This document shows positions 45,800-56,639 of a stretch of 64,000 nucleotides of DNA, in pieces. Every line of letters starts with the position of its first letter. Within the stretch, counting starts at the first letter, position 1. Source of the stretch: Periplaneta americana (taxonomy: Eukaryota > Arthropoda > Insecta > Blattodea > Blattidae); assembly GCF_040183065.1 (NCBI RefSeq), contig NC_091120.1, forward strand, positions 75,510,208 through 75,574,207, written 5' to 3'. The notes under the pieces were generated by a model. It saw only the letters and a program-made list of their open reading frames with translations. It was not told where the DNA came from and searched no databases. Position numbers and translations under genes: made by a program.

Positions 45800-45807
45800 G
45801 TATTTGC

Positions 45808-48394
45808 CATTGAAAACAATTTGGTCCAGAAAACACAGCAAAAGAACTATTCTTTTAAGAAAGGAAATCGTATGGTTTATTCACTCACACATTCAAAGCT
45901 ATAGATCTCACAACTCAAGTAATTTCCAAAAAATTCGCTCACATCACTGCAAGAGCGCAATGAACAAAATCTATGTTATAGTAGTAGATATTCTGCCATT
46001 GCTACTATACTATCAAAGTTACATTTGTCTTTGGTATAATTTCGTGGTAAACTTGAAAAGAAATATCACGGAATTAGCGATGTCACGAAATTAGCTGGGT
46101 TTGCTCTATGTATGAATTTCATAAGAAATATTTTATTCATCAAAATATGTATTGTGTCCGAGATACGCAAAATCATTCAATTGAGGGGGTCAGAAGCAAA
46201 GAGGTAAAAGTGCACTTAAGATATTTTTTTAGAAAACGTGGTTGATAGTGCTTAAGCTTTCGTAAATTCCATGATATTCTTTATTAAATATTGCGATGAA
46301 TTCGCGGTGCATCTGCCTCCATTTCTGAATAATCTTTTCATATACTTATGATTATATGTAGGCCTAATAAATTGGTGAAAGGCCGCACTCTTGTCTTAAG
46401 ATATTCCACTATAAATTTTCCTATTTATGAGAGTCTATTATTACTTCTAACTACTAACAGATTTGTTTCGTATTTGTTATAATTATTTTAAAATCATTTT
46501 TGTAATACTTGATCTTTTGCTAATATCTGCAGCAATTTGATACATTTCACTCAACAAAAGATTTTCATTAAAGGCGTACAATTTATAAAACAAATCAAAA
46601 TATCTTGATTTACGATTATACAAACTACGTTTATAGTATTATGTAATACAAGAAATAAAAATTATCATTTTATTTGTGTGCGTATTGAGTGAATTGATTT
46701 CTGCGTCGTTTAAATCACAGTTTAAGAAAATAAACTACAAACAGCTATATCATTTGCAACACGACTAAGGAAATGGATTGTTAACGAAACGCGTAATGGG
46801 AAAATAGTATTTGTTACCTTTGTGGCATTCATTTGTTTTGTTTTGTTTTTTTTTTTTCATTTTATTGCCATTTTATTTTTACTGTACGTAAGAAAATACC
46901 TAATTTAGTTCTTAAATTCTGATTTTTGGTTCTTAAAGCTGATTCCTTCATGTCCTCCTTTGACGGACTTTTTCGATCCCACCGTCTGTTGTTTCATAAT
47001 TCCCTTTTCTTTCCCCATATGGACTTGTCATCTCTGCAATGCATGTGAAATTTAACAGGTTTCTGGAGCTGAAGTTTTTGTATAATGTTTTAACGAGCAG
47101 CCTGCCAAAAATCTCAGTTTATTATTAACTCTAAAGCCATTATCCTTTTAATTTGTTTGTGGTAGAGTACAGTAGTGACAAAAAGAACCGGACCGACCCT
47201 TGTAGCTGATTTCAGAGCCTTGTTCACTCCAGAGCACCTTAGGCTGGTAACTAAGACTTTCGTGGTTAGAATTCTGCCTGAGAAGGAAACTTTTTTTTGT
47301 TCGTTATTCAAATTTATTCCCAATACTTTTCGATTGCAACGATATTTTACTACTTAGCCTAATTAACTTATTATTATTCCCAGAATAGGAATTTTACCGT
47401 TTATTTTCTAATGGCTTTCGAAATGGGCTACATCAGCTGTCGAAACTACAACAATTTCAATAGATTACTCGCTATCTTGTGAATGCGGGCGTGGCATGCG
47501 CAGTAGCTCATTTCGGGGACTTTGATTATTCCTCCGGTCCGATTTTTTTGCCACTACTGTACATATTTCATAACCAGACAATAATAAATGGAGTACAGTT
47601 ATGGTTTCGTAAATTTTTTAAACAGTTTTCTTTTTTTGCCACTGAGGGATATTTTGATTCTACCAAATTATGTCATTTACTAGCAGATGCAGGAATTCCC
47701 TCAGTTCCAGTACCTGTTATTTCCGTTCCTACGTACTGAAAAGATGACATAAATTATTGCAACTCATAAAATGGATAAACTTGTTTTAAAGTGAACGTTA
47801 CCAATTGAGGACGCATAGATTCTTCTCTCAAATAACATAGGCCTATCTCAAATCAGTCTTTTATTGGCAGTGCTATCGCCTGAAATCTCCGGGACTCGAA
47901 TACGGTAATTGATGAGTTCGTCCAGAGTGAGTCTAAAATCGATCCATGGCTCTTCTGCACTCTTTCTACTTGTCACTAAGAACGAGATAGTGACATAAGA
48001 TAAAAGTGAAGATGGCTCAGGGGAAAATCTTAGTTAGAAAAAGAGAGATTCTTGGTCATTTATTCTAGAGCTTATTCCAGCATTTGCCTTAATGACTTAG
48101 AAAAGTTAGAGGAATTTGCCGGCAGAATGTCTCTGTCTAAAAGGCAGAGAAGACAGTCTTGATGGATAGAATGGATATTGGGGACTGAAGTTCTTCTCCT
48201 ACCTGGATTTATATGTAACAGTAAATGAAAATGGTGATGAATGCAGGTACAAAAAGGTAATGATATGTAATTAGTATTTAACGTTCGTTATAAAATGGTG
48301 AAAGCGGTTATCATGGAAAAGAGTATGTTGTTTAAGTAGTTACCTACTCCATATTTGGTATTATAAAGTTTGACCTATTATATAATAATTATTA
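45808..48394. other. no gene recognised; MITE-end copy at 46178-46290
   Basis: AT-rich DNA. At 46178-46290 one end of the 44596 MITE recurs (GAGGGGGTCAGAAGCAAAG ... AAGTGCACTTAAG) without its partner. The 86-codon frame at 47479-47739 and the overlapping frames at 47114-47357 have no domain I can identify. Confidence 0.5.
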
Positions 48395-48396
48395 TA

Positions 48397-49696
48397 CGAG
48401 AGTTGTAAATAAAGTAGTGGCAACATAGGCAGTGTGAACATATTATTGAACTTACATGGAAAATACTTTTACATCCTTCAATATAATCACCAACGAGTTC
48501 CTGTATCTTTTTCCAAATCCTTGGTAACCGTTGAATGCCGCTAGCTAGGTTGTTTCTGTTGATCTCTCTGATGGACTGCCCTACTGCATGAAACACTGAT
48601 TCAATCTGGAAACCTCTTTCCTCTAAGTGGTTCTTTCAACCGTGGAAACAAGTCGTAGTCACAAGGACTCATGTCAGGGGAATACGGAGGATGTTCCAAT
48701 ACTTTCCAATCCCATCTCTGTAGTAATTGAGCCACTGCTTCTGCGACATGACAACGAGCATTATCATGCAAGCTGAAAGGTGGATTGTCTCTCAGGAAAT
48801 GTAGACGTTTGCGCCGCATAGTTGGTAGGTTGTGTTCGAGAGAATGTTGGTAGTACGCTGCATTGGCATTTTGATCTTGAGATACGGCATGGCTAATGAG
48901 AACACCTTCATTGTCGTATGCCACTATCAGCATGACTATCACCCTAGTGTGTTCATATCTTACTTTTTTTGGACGTGGTGATCTTTGTGGTGCCATTCAT
49001 TAGACTGACGCTATAGTTCAGACTCGTATGCCCGTGTCCACATCTCGTCAATGGCAACAGTACGTTGCAGGAATACGTCCCCTTCCTTGTGGTATCTTTG
49101 TAGGTGAAGTTGAGCTATTGCGTGTACTTTTGTCAGGTTATGAGGAACCCAGCGCGCTGCAATTTTTCTCATGTGAAGGTTTTTCTTCAGGATGTGCCAC
49201 ACAGTTTGATGACTGAGTCCAATCTCGATGAATAATTCTCGTATAATTCAGAGATGGTCAACAACAAGGAGACCTGGCACTAACTCCACTTTTTCTTCAC
49301 AAATGGACGAGCGTCTTGTGCGAGCCACATGTTCCATCTCATTCTGACCCGTACGAAATGCAGAGACCCATCTTGGAACCGTTCGATACAGTAGTGCATC
49401 ATTGACACAACCTTGAAATAACCGTTGATGATATTGGCGTGGATTTCTACCACGGGCTACCTCGATTTTTATCCACGATCGCTGCTCAAGTTTACTAAAC
49501 ATGCTTTAGAGCAGTTAAAAATAATGTACTACATTTAACCACGCACAATAACAATATATGTTGTCATAGCAAGCGTTTTCATCATTCAATACATAATTCA
49601 ATATCTCCAACAATGATCACCAATTGTCTCGTATCGCATGCGAATGCGCATGATCCTTTCCCGAAAGTGTTTCCACTACTTTATTTACAATCCATG
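48397..49696 (-). mobile_element. mariner element, 1300 bp, complete ends
   Basis: Terminal inverted repeats of ~30 bases (left TTGTAAATAAAGTAGTGGCA, right complement of TTGTAAATAAAGTAGTGGAA) with TA at 48395-48396 and 49697-49698. The length of 1300 bases is typical for mariner. The transposase frame lies on minus and is broken. Confidence 0.92.
48420..49502 (-). pseudogene. mariner transposase (DD34D), inactivated
   Basis: Starting at the ATG at 49500-49502 (MFSKLEQRSWIKIEVARG), the frame holds the helix-turn-helix half with YHQRLFQGCVNDALL and VPRWVSAFRTGQ, then WVPHNLT, the first catalytic Asp in AIDEMW (about 49050), GSPRPKK-type PQRSPRPKKVRYEH, the second Asp in HDNARCH, and the third in YSPDMSPCDYDLFP. 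Between the second and third Asp are 34 residues, the DD34D signature of mariner. The C-terminus runs through HAVGQSIREINRNN to VGDYIEG near 48470. A stop separates the first two parts (about 49205-49247), and frameshifts occur near 49000 and 48600. The enzyme would cut and paste the element at TA; this copy cannot make it. Confidence 0.88.
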
Positions 49697-49859
49697 TAAA
49701 TATTTAAAGAAAATTTGTTACATAAAACTTTAAAATTTTATCAAATCGAGTATCGGTCGGTGAACAAGTAAGCCTTTCTATTTTTGATAGGGTTGTCCGA
49801 CTAGAAAATTTTTGCGGATAAGGTGGATGGATACATTGAAGGATTATGTATTGTCCTTT

Positions 49860-50340
49860 GTACGCCACCATAAAAATTGGGCTGCAGAATTTAGAGAGAG
49901 GGAAAACTGAGATCAAAACCGTGTTGGAAAACCTGTTTCTGTAACTACGTGAGAAAATATTGATGTCGTATGACATGATTTCGAAGAATCAACTAATTTG
50001 GCTCAAGCGTTTATCAGACTTGGAAAAATGTGTCATTTACAGTATATACAATGAGTGGGGATATGGGGAAATTATCTAATAAACGGATCCCAAAATATCT
50101 AAACACTAATCAAAAACGAATCTGACAATTTGCAAATCCCATTGCCACCATTTGGAATAGGATTCTTCTCACTTTTGCATCATATTGTAACTATGGATGA
50201 AACATCCATTCATTATTAGGATTCAGAAACAAGAGAACAATAAAGAAACAGGAAACACTGTGGTTTTCCCCATAAAAAATGTCGTATTCTAAAAGCTGCA
50301 AGAAAGGTCTTCTCATCAGTTCATTTTAACAACGGCGAAA
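49860..50340 (+). pseudogene. old mariner transposase relic
   Basis: On plus, scattered frames retain NWAAEFREGKTEIKTVLENL, then a SVTTREN-like linker, NKRIPKYLNTNQKRI, VTMDET with a stop instead of the usual Tyr pair before DSETREQ, and a KAARKVFSS-like end. Spacing and wording match the middle of mariner transposases of another subfamily than 48397-49696. No TIRs found. Heavily decayed. Confidence 0.6.
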
Positions 50341-51188
50341 TTATAATTATAACATAAGAAATTACTCAGAGCAACATAAATTTGTGTTATTCTCCATTGT
50401 TAAAAAAGTCTCTGAAAAATGTGGAGGAACTTCGTGGTCAAATTTCGAAGATGTGCTCTTCTTGCAAGACAATCAGTTTTGGGAAGTTACGTGTAAAAAA
50501 ATTAATTCCTACACGACGTGTAAAAATGCGTAATTTATGCCATAAATATAAAAATTGTAATAAATACAAAATATACTGTAATACAGTAAATAAATAATAA
50601 CCAAAGTGTTGAATTGTCACTCGAGTTCCCTGTCTAGAAGCATACTTTACTTACTATAATTCATTCGAGCTCTTCATATTAATTTTTAATTTATTTTATC
50701 CTTTGAAGCAATGCGCTGACATCAAAAATATTTCCGCATGTTGTTTAATGCTTGTCTATTCGCCGAGCTAATACAGATTCCAGAGTTTACAAGTCATCAA
50801 AGGCTGCCGACGGTTTTTATCAGGTGCATCTTCTCATATTCTGTTTCCCGCTTTCTTTCTACTGTCATTTTCCATCTCTTCATTTCATCTATGACCTGCA
50901 TTAATAAAACAATAGGCTGGGGTGAAGTTTGTGGGATAGTACTTTGATGCTTCAATGCTGATATAGGCTTTAAGGGCTTGTGCAGCTGACTAGGTACTTG
51001 TCTGGAGATGGAACCTGTCTCTGTCAGTACTGAGGCAGGATTACCCGCCTGTCAGTATCGTATTCAAGAATACAACTCAGGCCACCTGTAGGACGTTGAT
51101 CGATCATGGAATATATTGTGAGATCGAACAAGCGTTGGAGTTCCTAGCCGCTCACACAAGGTCACGAATGTTGTGCGAAGGTGTAAAG
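50341..51188. other. no gene recognised
   Basis: Short AT-rich frames only. Confidence 0.45.
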
Positions 51189-51414
51189 GCTGGTCCACAA
51201 TAAACCGGGAACGGGAACGACAACTACAACGAGAACAGAAATATTGTTAAAATAAATTTATTTAAATATGAGCATTCACAATTAACGAAAAGCTTGCCGG
51301 AGCCCGAGAACGGGAACGTGAAAGTTAATTGTGAATGCTTACATTTAAATACGTTTATTTTAACAATATTTCCGTTCTCGTTGTTGTTTCCGTTCCTGTT
51401 TATTGTGAACTAGT
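51189..51414. mobile_element. fold-back MITE (~226 bp)
   Basis: Left arm TCCACAATAAACCGGGAACG through TATGAGCATTCACAATTAAC (about 51193-51288) pairs with 51325-51411. The unit is almost entirely self-complementary around a short GC-rich centre. TSD unclear. Confidence 0.8.
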
Positions 51415-51930
51415 TTTAACAGGGAATCCCGTTAGCTGTCCGCATTAAAATTCTGTAAAATGCGAATGAATTGGTCGCGTTTTGTGTCCTTTGTGACATT
51501 ATTTATGAGTGGGTGTTAGTGTATGGCAAAGAAAGAAAGCTTTACTGAGAATTTCTGTTGTAGAACATTTAGCGAGAAAGAAATTGAAGCGACGTTCTAG
51601 ACGAAAGTACCTGGAAACATGAGTTCCTTCATAATCGTAAGCTTTTAAAATTCTTCGTAAATGGAGTTCTACGGGATCTGTGTGTAAAGAAAAGGACTGT
51701 TTGAAACAAAAACTTACGGACGAAATAATAAATGGCATTTGAGTGCATCCCTACATACGAAGATGTGAGAAATGTTTGGAAGCGGAGTATATAATGGTAT
51801 TTAACTTAGCTAAGTAGGTCTAATGTCATGCTTCATTTATTTATTATTTAATCATTTCTATATTCCTGTATTTCAAAATATTTTTGGATTTGTTAGCAGA
51901 AGAGATGATACTAAGGGATATGCTAATGAA
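51415..51930. other. no gene recognised
   Basis: A 79-codon minus frame (51499-51738) has no recognisable domain. Confidence 0.4.
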
Positions 51931-52185
51931 CCTAATTGACAACTGTGAGCAGTATGAGATGAAGACAAAATACAAACAAGACGAAGGCCATGGTTATCGA
52001 AAGAAAAATGAAGAAGGTAAACGTGCGAATTCGAAATGAGGCAGTGGAACAAGTGGACAACTTCAAATACTTGTGGTGTACTATAAAGAGTAACATGAGC
52101 TGCTTCAAGAAATCAATAGAAGGATAGTAACGGCAAAGGAAGATTTTAATAGGAAACGGATACTCTTCTGCGGACCTTTGGAAAG

Positions 52186-52680
52186 GTTGCTTTCTGCCTC
52201 CAGTGAACTCAAGAACACATCCTCATTCATCATACTGTTGCCCCAGCTCCCACCAAATATGGAAAGCTACATAACCATCAAACTGGACGACTATTAATTC
52301 TGATCTTAACAATTTTAAAGTATTTTAGTTAATTTTATCATCAGCAATTGTAACATTTTATCACGGCCCATAGAGCCGCCTTGTATTTATATTGTAATTT
52401 CTGCCTTACAATTATTGATTTTAAATAGAAACATGTCATTTTAATTTTAACATCGATTGAGTTTACTTGTACGGCAATATATAGTGTACTCACACCATAC
52501 ATATGGAATTACTTGTTTCTGATAATGGCTCCATAGAGCCGAAAACGTTCAAATAAATATATTATGTAACAAAATATTGTGTAACCAATATATTTGTTAA
52601 ATAAGGATAAGCATAGACGGCACATGTAATAAATTGTCATTTATAGTAATTAGCTTATCGGCCCCATCATGCCTCTTAAA
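52186..52680. other. intervening segment inside LINE-Y, origin unclear
   Basis: It separates the FCGPLE and LEKELRK blocks. The octamer TTTGGAAA stands on both sides (52178-52185, 52681-52688), which may be a TSD. No inverted ends are visible. The stretch CATAGAGCCG occurs twice (about 52371 and 52532), and the latter is followed by AAAACGTTCAAATAAATATA, resembling a LINE 3' UTR. Confidence 0.45.
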
Positions 52681-52708
52681 TTTGGAAAAAGAACTAAGAA
52701 AGAGACTA

Positions 52709-52968
52709 TACTTCGTTCCATAATGTCTGACAGGAGATGTAAACATTGCCGCCAGAGGAGGAGAGAAGTATAAATAATTGCTATTCAACCAATAGCAGAG
52801 ATCTCATTCCTAGCTTGACTTGAAGTTGGGAGGGAGTAGAACGCTTCAGACCGCCCAACTTCAAGTCAAGCGTGGAATGAGACCTCTGCTATTGGTTGAA
52901 TAGCAATTATACTTCTCTTCTCTGCCGTTAATGTTTACATCTCCTGTCAGACATTATAGAACGAAGTA
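52709..52968. mobile_element. fold-back MITE, short form, TA TSD
   Basis: TACTTCGTTCCATAATGTCT at the left and its near-complement at the right. The unit is palindromic throughout, with inner core 52777-52907 (TTGCTATTCAACCAATAGCA ...). TA on each side (52707-52708, 52969-52970). The uninterrupted LINE-Y reading frame (KRL|VKCF) confirms both edges. Related long form at 15216-15841. Confidence 0.88.
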
Positions 52969-53022
52969 TAGTCAAGTGTTTTGTGTGGAGTGTGGAATTA
53001 AGTGGGGAAGAAACATGGACAT

Positions 53023-53217
53023 GTCCACACCTATGGACTAACGGTTAGCTCGTCTGATTGCGAAACCAGGTGGTCCAGATTCGAATTTCGGTCGGGGAAA
53101 GTTATCTGGTTGAGAATATGAGTAAATGCTGGGTAACTATCGGTGCCGGACCTCGGACTCATTTCACAGGCATTATCACCTTCATTTCATTCAGACGCTA
53201 AAAATAACCCACTAAAA
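53023..53217 (+). mobile_element. tRNA-derived SINE (family B), plus copy
   Basis: Inserted in LINE-Y at ETW with TSD ATGGACAT (53015-53022, 53218-53225). The head has GACTAACGGTTAGCTCGTCT and B-box-like GATTCGAATTTC; the tail has CATTCAGACGCTAAAAATAA. It is truncated at the 3' side relative to 18801-19051. Confidence 0.85.
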
Positions 53218-53370
53218 ATGGACATTAAGACGAAATGAAGAGACAGTATTAGAAGAATTTGAAATGTGGATATGGAGAAGAATGGAGAATGTGAAATGGA
53301 CAGAAAGAATAAGAAATGAAACTGTACTAGGAAGATTGGACGAAGAAAGAATAATATTGAAGGTGATAAG

Positions 53371-54614
53371 TAGAGATAGGATTTCCATGCAAATGCATGT
53401 TTTTATATAAGCTTGCTACAATTCTCAAACTTTGTAAATATCCGTTTCATGGCTCAGTGATTCGAAATATGCATACTTTTTCCGTGCATATTTTCATGTT
53501 TTGGTCTTTTTAGTGGTAAATTCACGCACAATGCATGTTTTTTTGTATTTTAGGTTTAATAATGCTTATTTTGAAGTTTATGTTGCATATTACGTCCATT
53601 TTTATAGTTTCATTGCATATTTTATATTAAATCGCATGATACTGCATTTTTATAAATGTTGCCTTGTAGAGTTTGGTATTTATAAGCTTACAATATTTGA
53701 GTATATATACTGAAAAATATAAATGAAATGCTAACGGTTTGCAGGGTTTCTACCTGAGGACTTTGAACCTTACAAGCTAATCCTCTAATTGTATTGTCAC
53801 ACTGGAATTCCATACTCCTGTTCTATATAAGTCTTACTCTGAGGCTAAAATTATTATTAGAAGGATGCCTCTCCTGCTCCCTCCCACACTTTATAGTTTG
53901 GCTACAATAGCACTAACATGCTTCCCCTAATATGCCTAATTTGGAAAGGTAGATAGGTAGAAGGTCTGTAGTAGGCTACATGTACAGCTGTTTTGTGAAT
54001 TAGCTATTGTATTTGTGTTCTGTGATGATATATGAAGTGCTGTAATGCCTCCAATTAAATGTTCCGGAAGAGATATTGTGGTACAGTGGATCAAGGGAAA
54101 ATAATATCTCAGAAATTTGAAAAGATTGTTAGTAGTACGTTGTACCCTTTATATCCACACAACTTGCGTGGGCTGACGAAACGCCAGAGACCCACATCGA
54201 GTGCACACAATCTCTGTGTGACTCTGTGACTTGGATGTGGGTCTCTGGCGTTTCGTCAGCCCACGCGAGTTGTGTGGATATAAAGGGAAAAGTTGAGATG
54301 GTGTCGAGTGGAGTTCCCGGGTAGTTCAGTTGGAAAGAGCGCTGGTACGTTCAACCAGAGGTCCCGGGATCGATACCCGGCCCCGGAACAATTTTTCCCT
54401 TGAAATTATTCAAATTTGCTTTACATGGAGCCTTATCTGAAAGACTAGATTTCTATAGTACGTTGTACCATTCGAAAATAAAATGTAAGTTTCAATTTTG
54501 ATAGTGCATATTTTCAAAGTTTTTTTTTCCTTCATTGTGCATATTTGACCATTTGATAGCGCATGGATGCATGCATATTTTACGATTTGATAGTGCATGA
54601 AAATCCTGTCTATA
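53371..54614. mobile_element. hAT-type non-autonomous element, 8-bp TSD
   Basis: GTGATAAG at 53363-53370 and 54615-54622. Ends TAGAGATAGGATTTCCATGC and complement of TATAGACAGGATTTTCATGC. Both subterminal regions (53385-53650, 54490-54600) are packed with TGCATATTTT / AGTGCAT words, likely transposase-binding repeats. No transposase. A tRNA-like retroposon is nested at 54148-54455. Confidence 0.85.
54148..54455 (+). mobile_element. tRNA-like retroposon with fold-back leader, 14-bp TSD
   Basis: TSD TAGTACGTTGTACC at 54134-54147 and 54456-54469. The first ~140 bases are a palindrome (arms about 54148-54201 and 54234-54288, CCACACAACTTGCGTGGGCT / complement). Next comes a tRNA-like segment at 54315-54387 with A-box-like TAGTTCAGTTGGAAAGAGC, a CTGGT/ACCAG stem with loop ACGTTCA, and B-box-like GGGATCGATACCC, followed by an AT-rich end. 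The head resembles the other tRNA-like repeats here but with a different loop. Confidence 0.78.
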
Positions 54615-54859
54615 GTGATAAGGAAGAGAAAATGGAATTGGCTGGGTCACTGGCTGAGAAGAAACTGCCTGCTGAAAGGTCAACTGGAAGGAATGGTGAA
54701 CGGGGAGAAAAGTTCGTGGCAGAATAAATCAGATAATAGACAATATTAAGATAAATAATCGTATTCGGAGACTAAGAGGAAAGCGGAAAATATGGAAGAT
54801 TGGAGAATGCAGGGTTTGCAGTGAAGGGCTTGTTCTTTGGCAGAAAACTATGAATGAAC

Positions 54860-56040
54860 GAAAATCAATATTTCACTATTGTGTTAATTTAATAGAATAT
54901 TAAGTCCAAATAATTTATTATATGACAAAACCGGACGGATGATAGAAACACCACTTTTCGTTGGATCTTTCTGGTTGGGCGCATAATAGGCCAGTATGTA
55001 ACTATAAGTGCAAGGATTCGTCCCGAGTCCTGCCCTCGAAAAGCCGAACCGAGCCAAGGTATCTGAATTCGCTGACCCGTTCAATGGATGAGTCATCAAT
55101 GGTTGGCTATCCTGTAAGAGTAAACAGGACCTGAATCTCTGTTGCGGCCATAAACATGGTCTTGTAGTGTTTATCTTTAAACTCATCATCTTACAATAAA
55201 CATACCTTGTTACATCAGAACATCATTTTTAGTTCGGAGGTAAAAGACTGGAAACCTTTCGTCTGACGGCGTTTGTATGTGATGCAGGTGAATGTATTTT
55301 GGACAAGCAGACAAGTTGAAAAGGATAAGAGCTAAGCAAACAAGCCCAAGGGACCAGAAGTTGATTGGCGGCCAAGATCCTTGTACGCTTAATCATCTTC
55401 ATTATCCCCAAAATTTATTCAACTTTATTTCCTAGTTGTTTAGCATAGACAGACGTAAGTGACGTGAGAATGACAAATCGAAAATATCACGGTCTTTGCC
55501 TAAAGAGACTTGCTGTGGCAAGATGCCTTTTAACTATATAAACAAGTGAACATGGAGGTAAATTCTAAACCGTTAGTTTCCAATGCGTTGATTTATCAGG
55601 TAAATTGTTTGCGTAATTTAAAGTGTGACGCTAGTGGCAATGGAAGGGGTTAAACCACATCCCATGGAGGGGGATTTCCTCTCCTTCGTGTACAGTTTAC
55701 TGACTCCGGTTGGTGATGGTACACTGCCAAGAGATCCAAGGATTATAGACTCCGGTAGTAAACAAGAAGTTCCGTTCTGGATACTCATATGCTGCTGATG
55801 TATTTAACATTAATATATTATTAATTGTCTTGTTTAGCAAATATGTCTGCCCAGTGTTTTCAGCTTAAATTAATACCTTGGAAATTTTCTAACTACAACG
55901 TATGAATGGATACACATGGGGTCAGCTCGAAGCCTGTTTTCTATCTGCACTAAAACAATGTAGCCTACTGTGTAGGAAGTGCATATTCTATTCACAGAGT
56001 GAAGGCGTCTGACATCTTACGTATATATAAATGAAACTAT
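54860..56040. other. no gene recognised
   Basis: The 101-codon minus frame (54884-55189) and others show no family features. Mixed composition. Confidence 0.45.
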
Positions 56041-56044
56041 TTGA

Positions 56045-56520
56045 TAGGGAATAAGTATTAATAACGTCCCGTGCCGTGGCATCGTGGTCTAAAGCATCCT
56101 GCCTAGGACTTAAAAGGTAAAGGTATCCCCGTAACATGCCATGAAGGCACTTGGGGGGCATGGAGGTAGAGCCCCATGCTTTCCATGACCTCGGCACTAG
56201 AATGAGGTGGTGTGGTCGGCACCACGCTCTGACCGCCTTTTACGGAATGCGCGCTGGTTCGAGTCCTCATGGGGGAAGAAATTTTCTCATGAAATTTCGG
56301 TCAGTGTATGGGACCTGTGCTCACCCAGCATCGTGATGCACTTGGAGAGCTACGATCGATAGCGAAAATCCGGTTTCGCAAACCAGCTGTAACGGCTGGG
56401 GGATCATCGTGCTAACCACACGATACCTTCATTCTGGTTGGATGATCGTCCACCTCTGCTTCGGCATGTGAACGTGAGGTCTTGGCCCTCCAAAGGTCCG
56501 TAGCGTCATGGATTTACTTT
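56045..56520 (+). mobile_element. composite SINE (SINE within a tRNA-like head)
   Basis: A tRNA-like head GTGCCGTGGCATCGTGGTCT ... CCTAGGACT is interrupted and resumes as CGGAATGCGCGCTGGTTCGA with B-box-like GGTTCGAGTCC and a ~270-base body ending near TTTACTTTACTTTTT. The interruption, about 56110-56243, is bounded by TAAAAGG / CCTTTTA and contains the GGTAAAGGTATCCCCGTAAC unit that I recall as a separate insect SINE. Confidence 0.7.
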
Positions 56521-56639
56521 ACTTTTTAAGTATTAATAACATGGATAAAGTTAATAAATCTATGCACCCAGAATTAAGCCAGCGTGTGACTCATATCGTT
56601 TATTAAATTCTTTCGGTAGTTTTTTCACTTCGCTTTCAT

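Larger units (their letters stand above)
51935..54855 (+). pseudogene. RTE-like LINE relic (LINE-Y) broken by at least four insertions
   Basis: Collinear remnants of one RT C-terminal region: 51935-52185 (KTKAMVIERKMKKVNVRIR, VEQVDNFKYL, FNRKRILFCGPLE); 52681-52708 (LEKELRKRL); 52969-53022 (VKCFVWSVELSGEETW); 53218-53370 (WTLRRNEETVLEEFEMWIWR, VKWTERIRNETVLGRLDEER); 54615-54855 (IRKRKWNWLGHWLRRN, then a TKRKAENMEDWR end). The joins are in register, so inserts at 52186-52680, 52709-52968, 53023-53217 and 53371-54614 came later. The copy lacks its 5' part and the catalytic box and has frameshifts of its own. Confidence 0.8.

Noticed and set aside
47479-47739. Possible host exon (86 codons)
   Set aside because: No splice-site context, homologous family or repeat evidence that I could recognise. 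Kept as unassigned.
54315-54387. tRNA(Asn)-like gene (GTT in the loop)
   Set aside because: It is inside a retroposon with its own TSD, and the loop again lacks U33. Treated as a SINE head.
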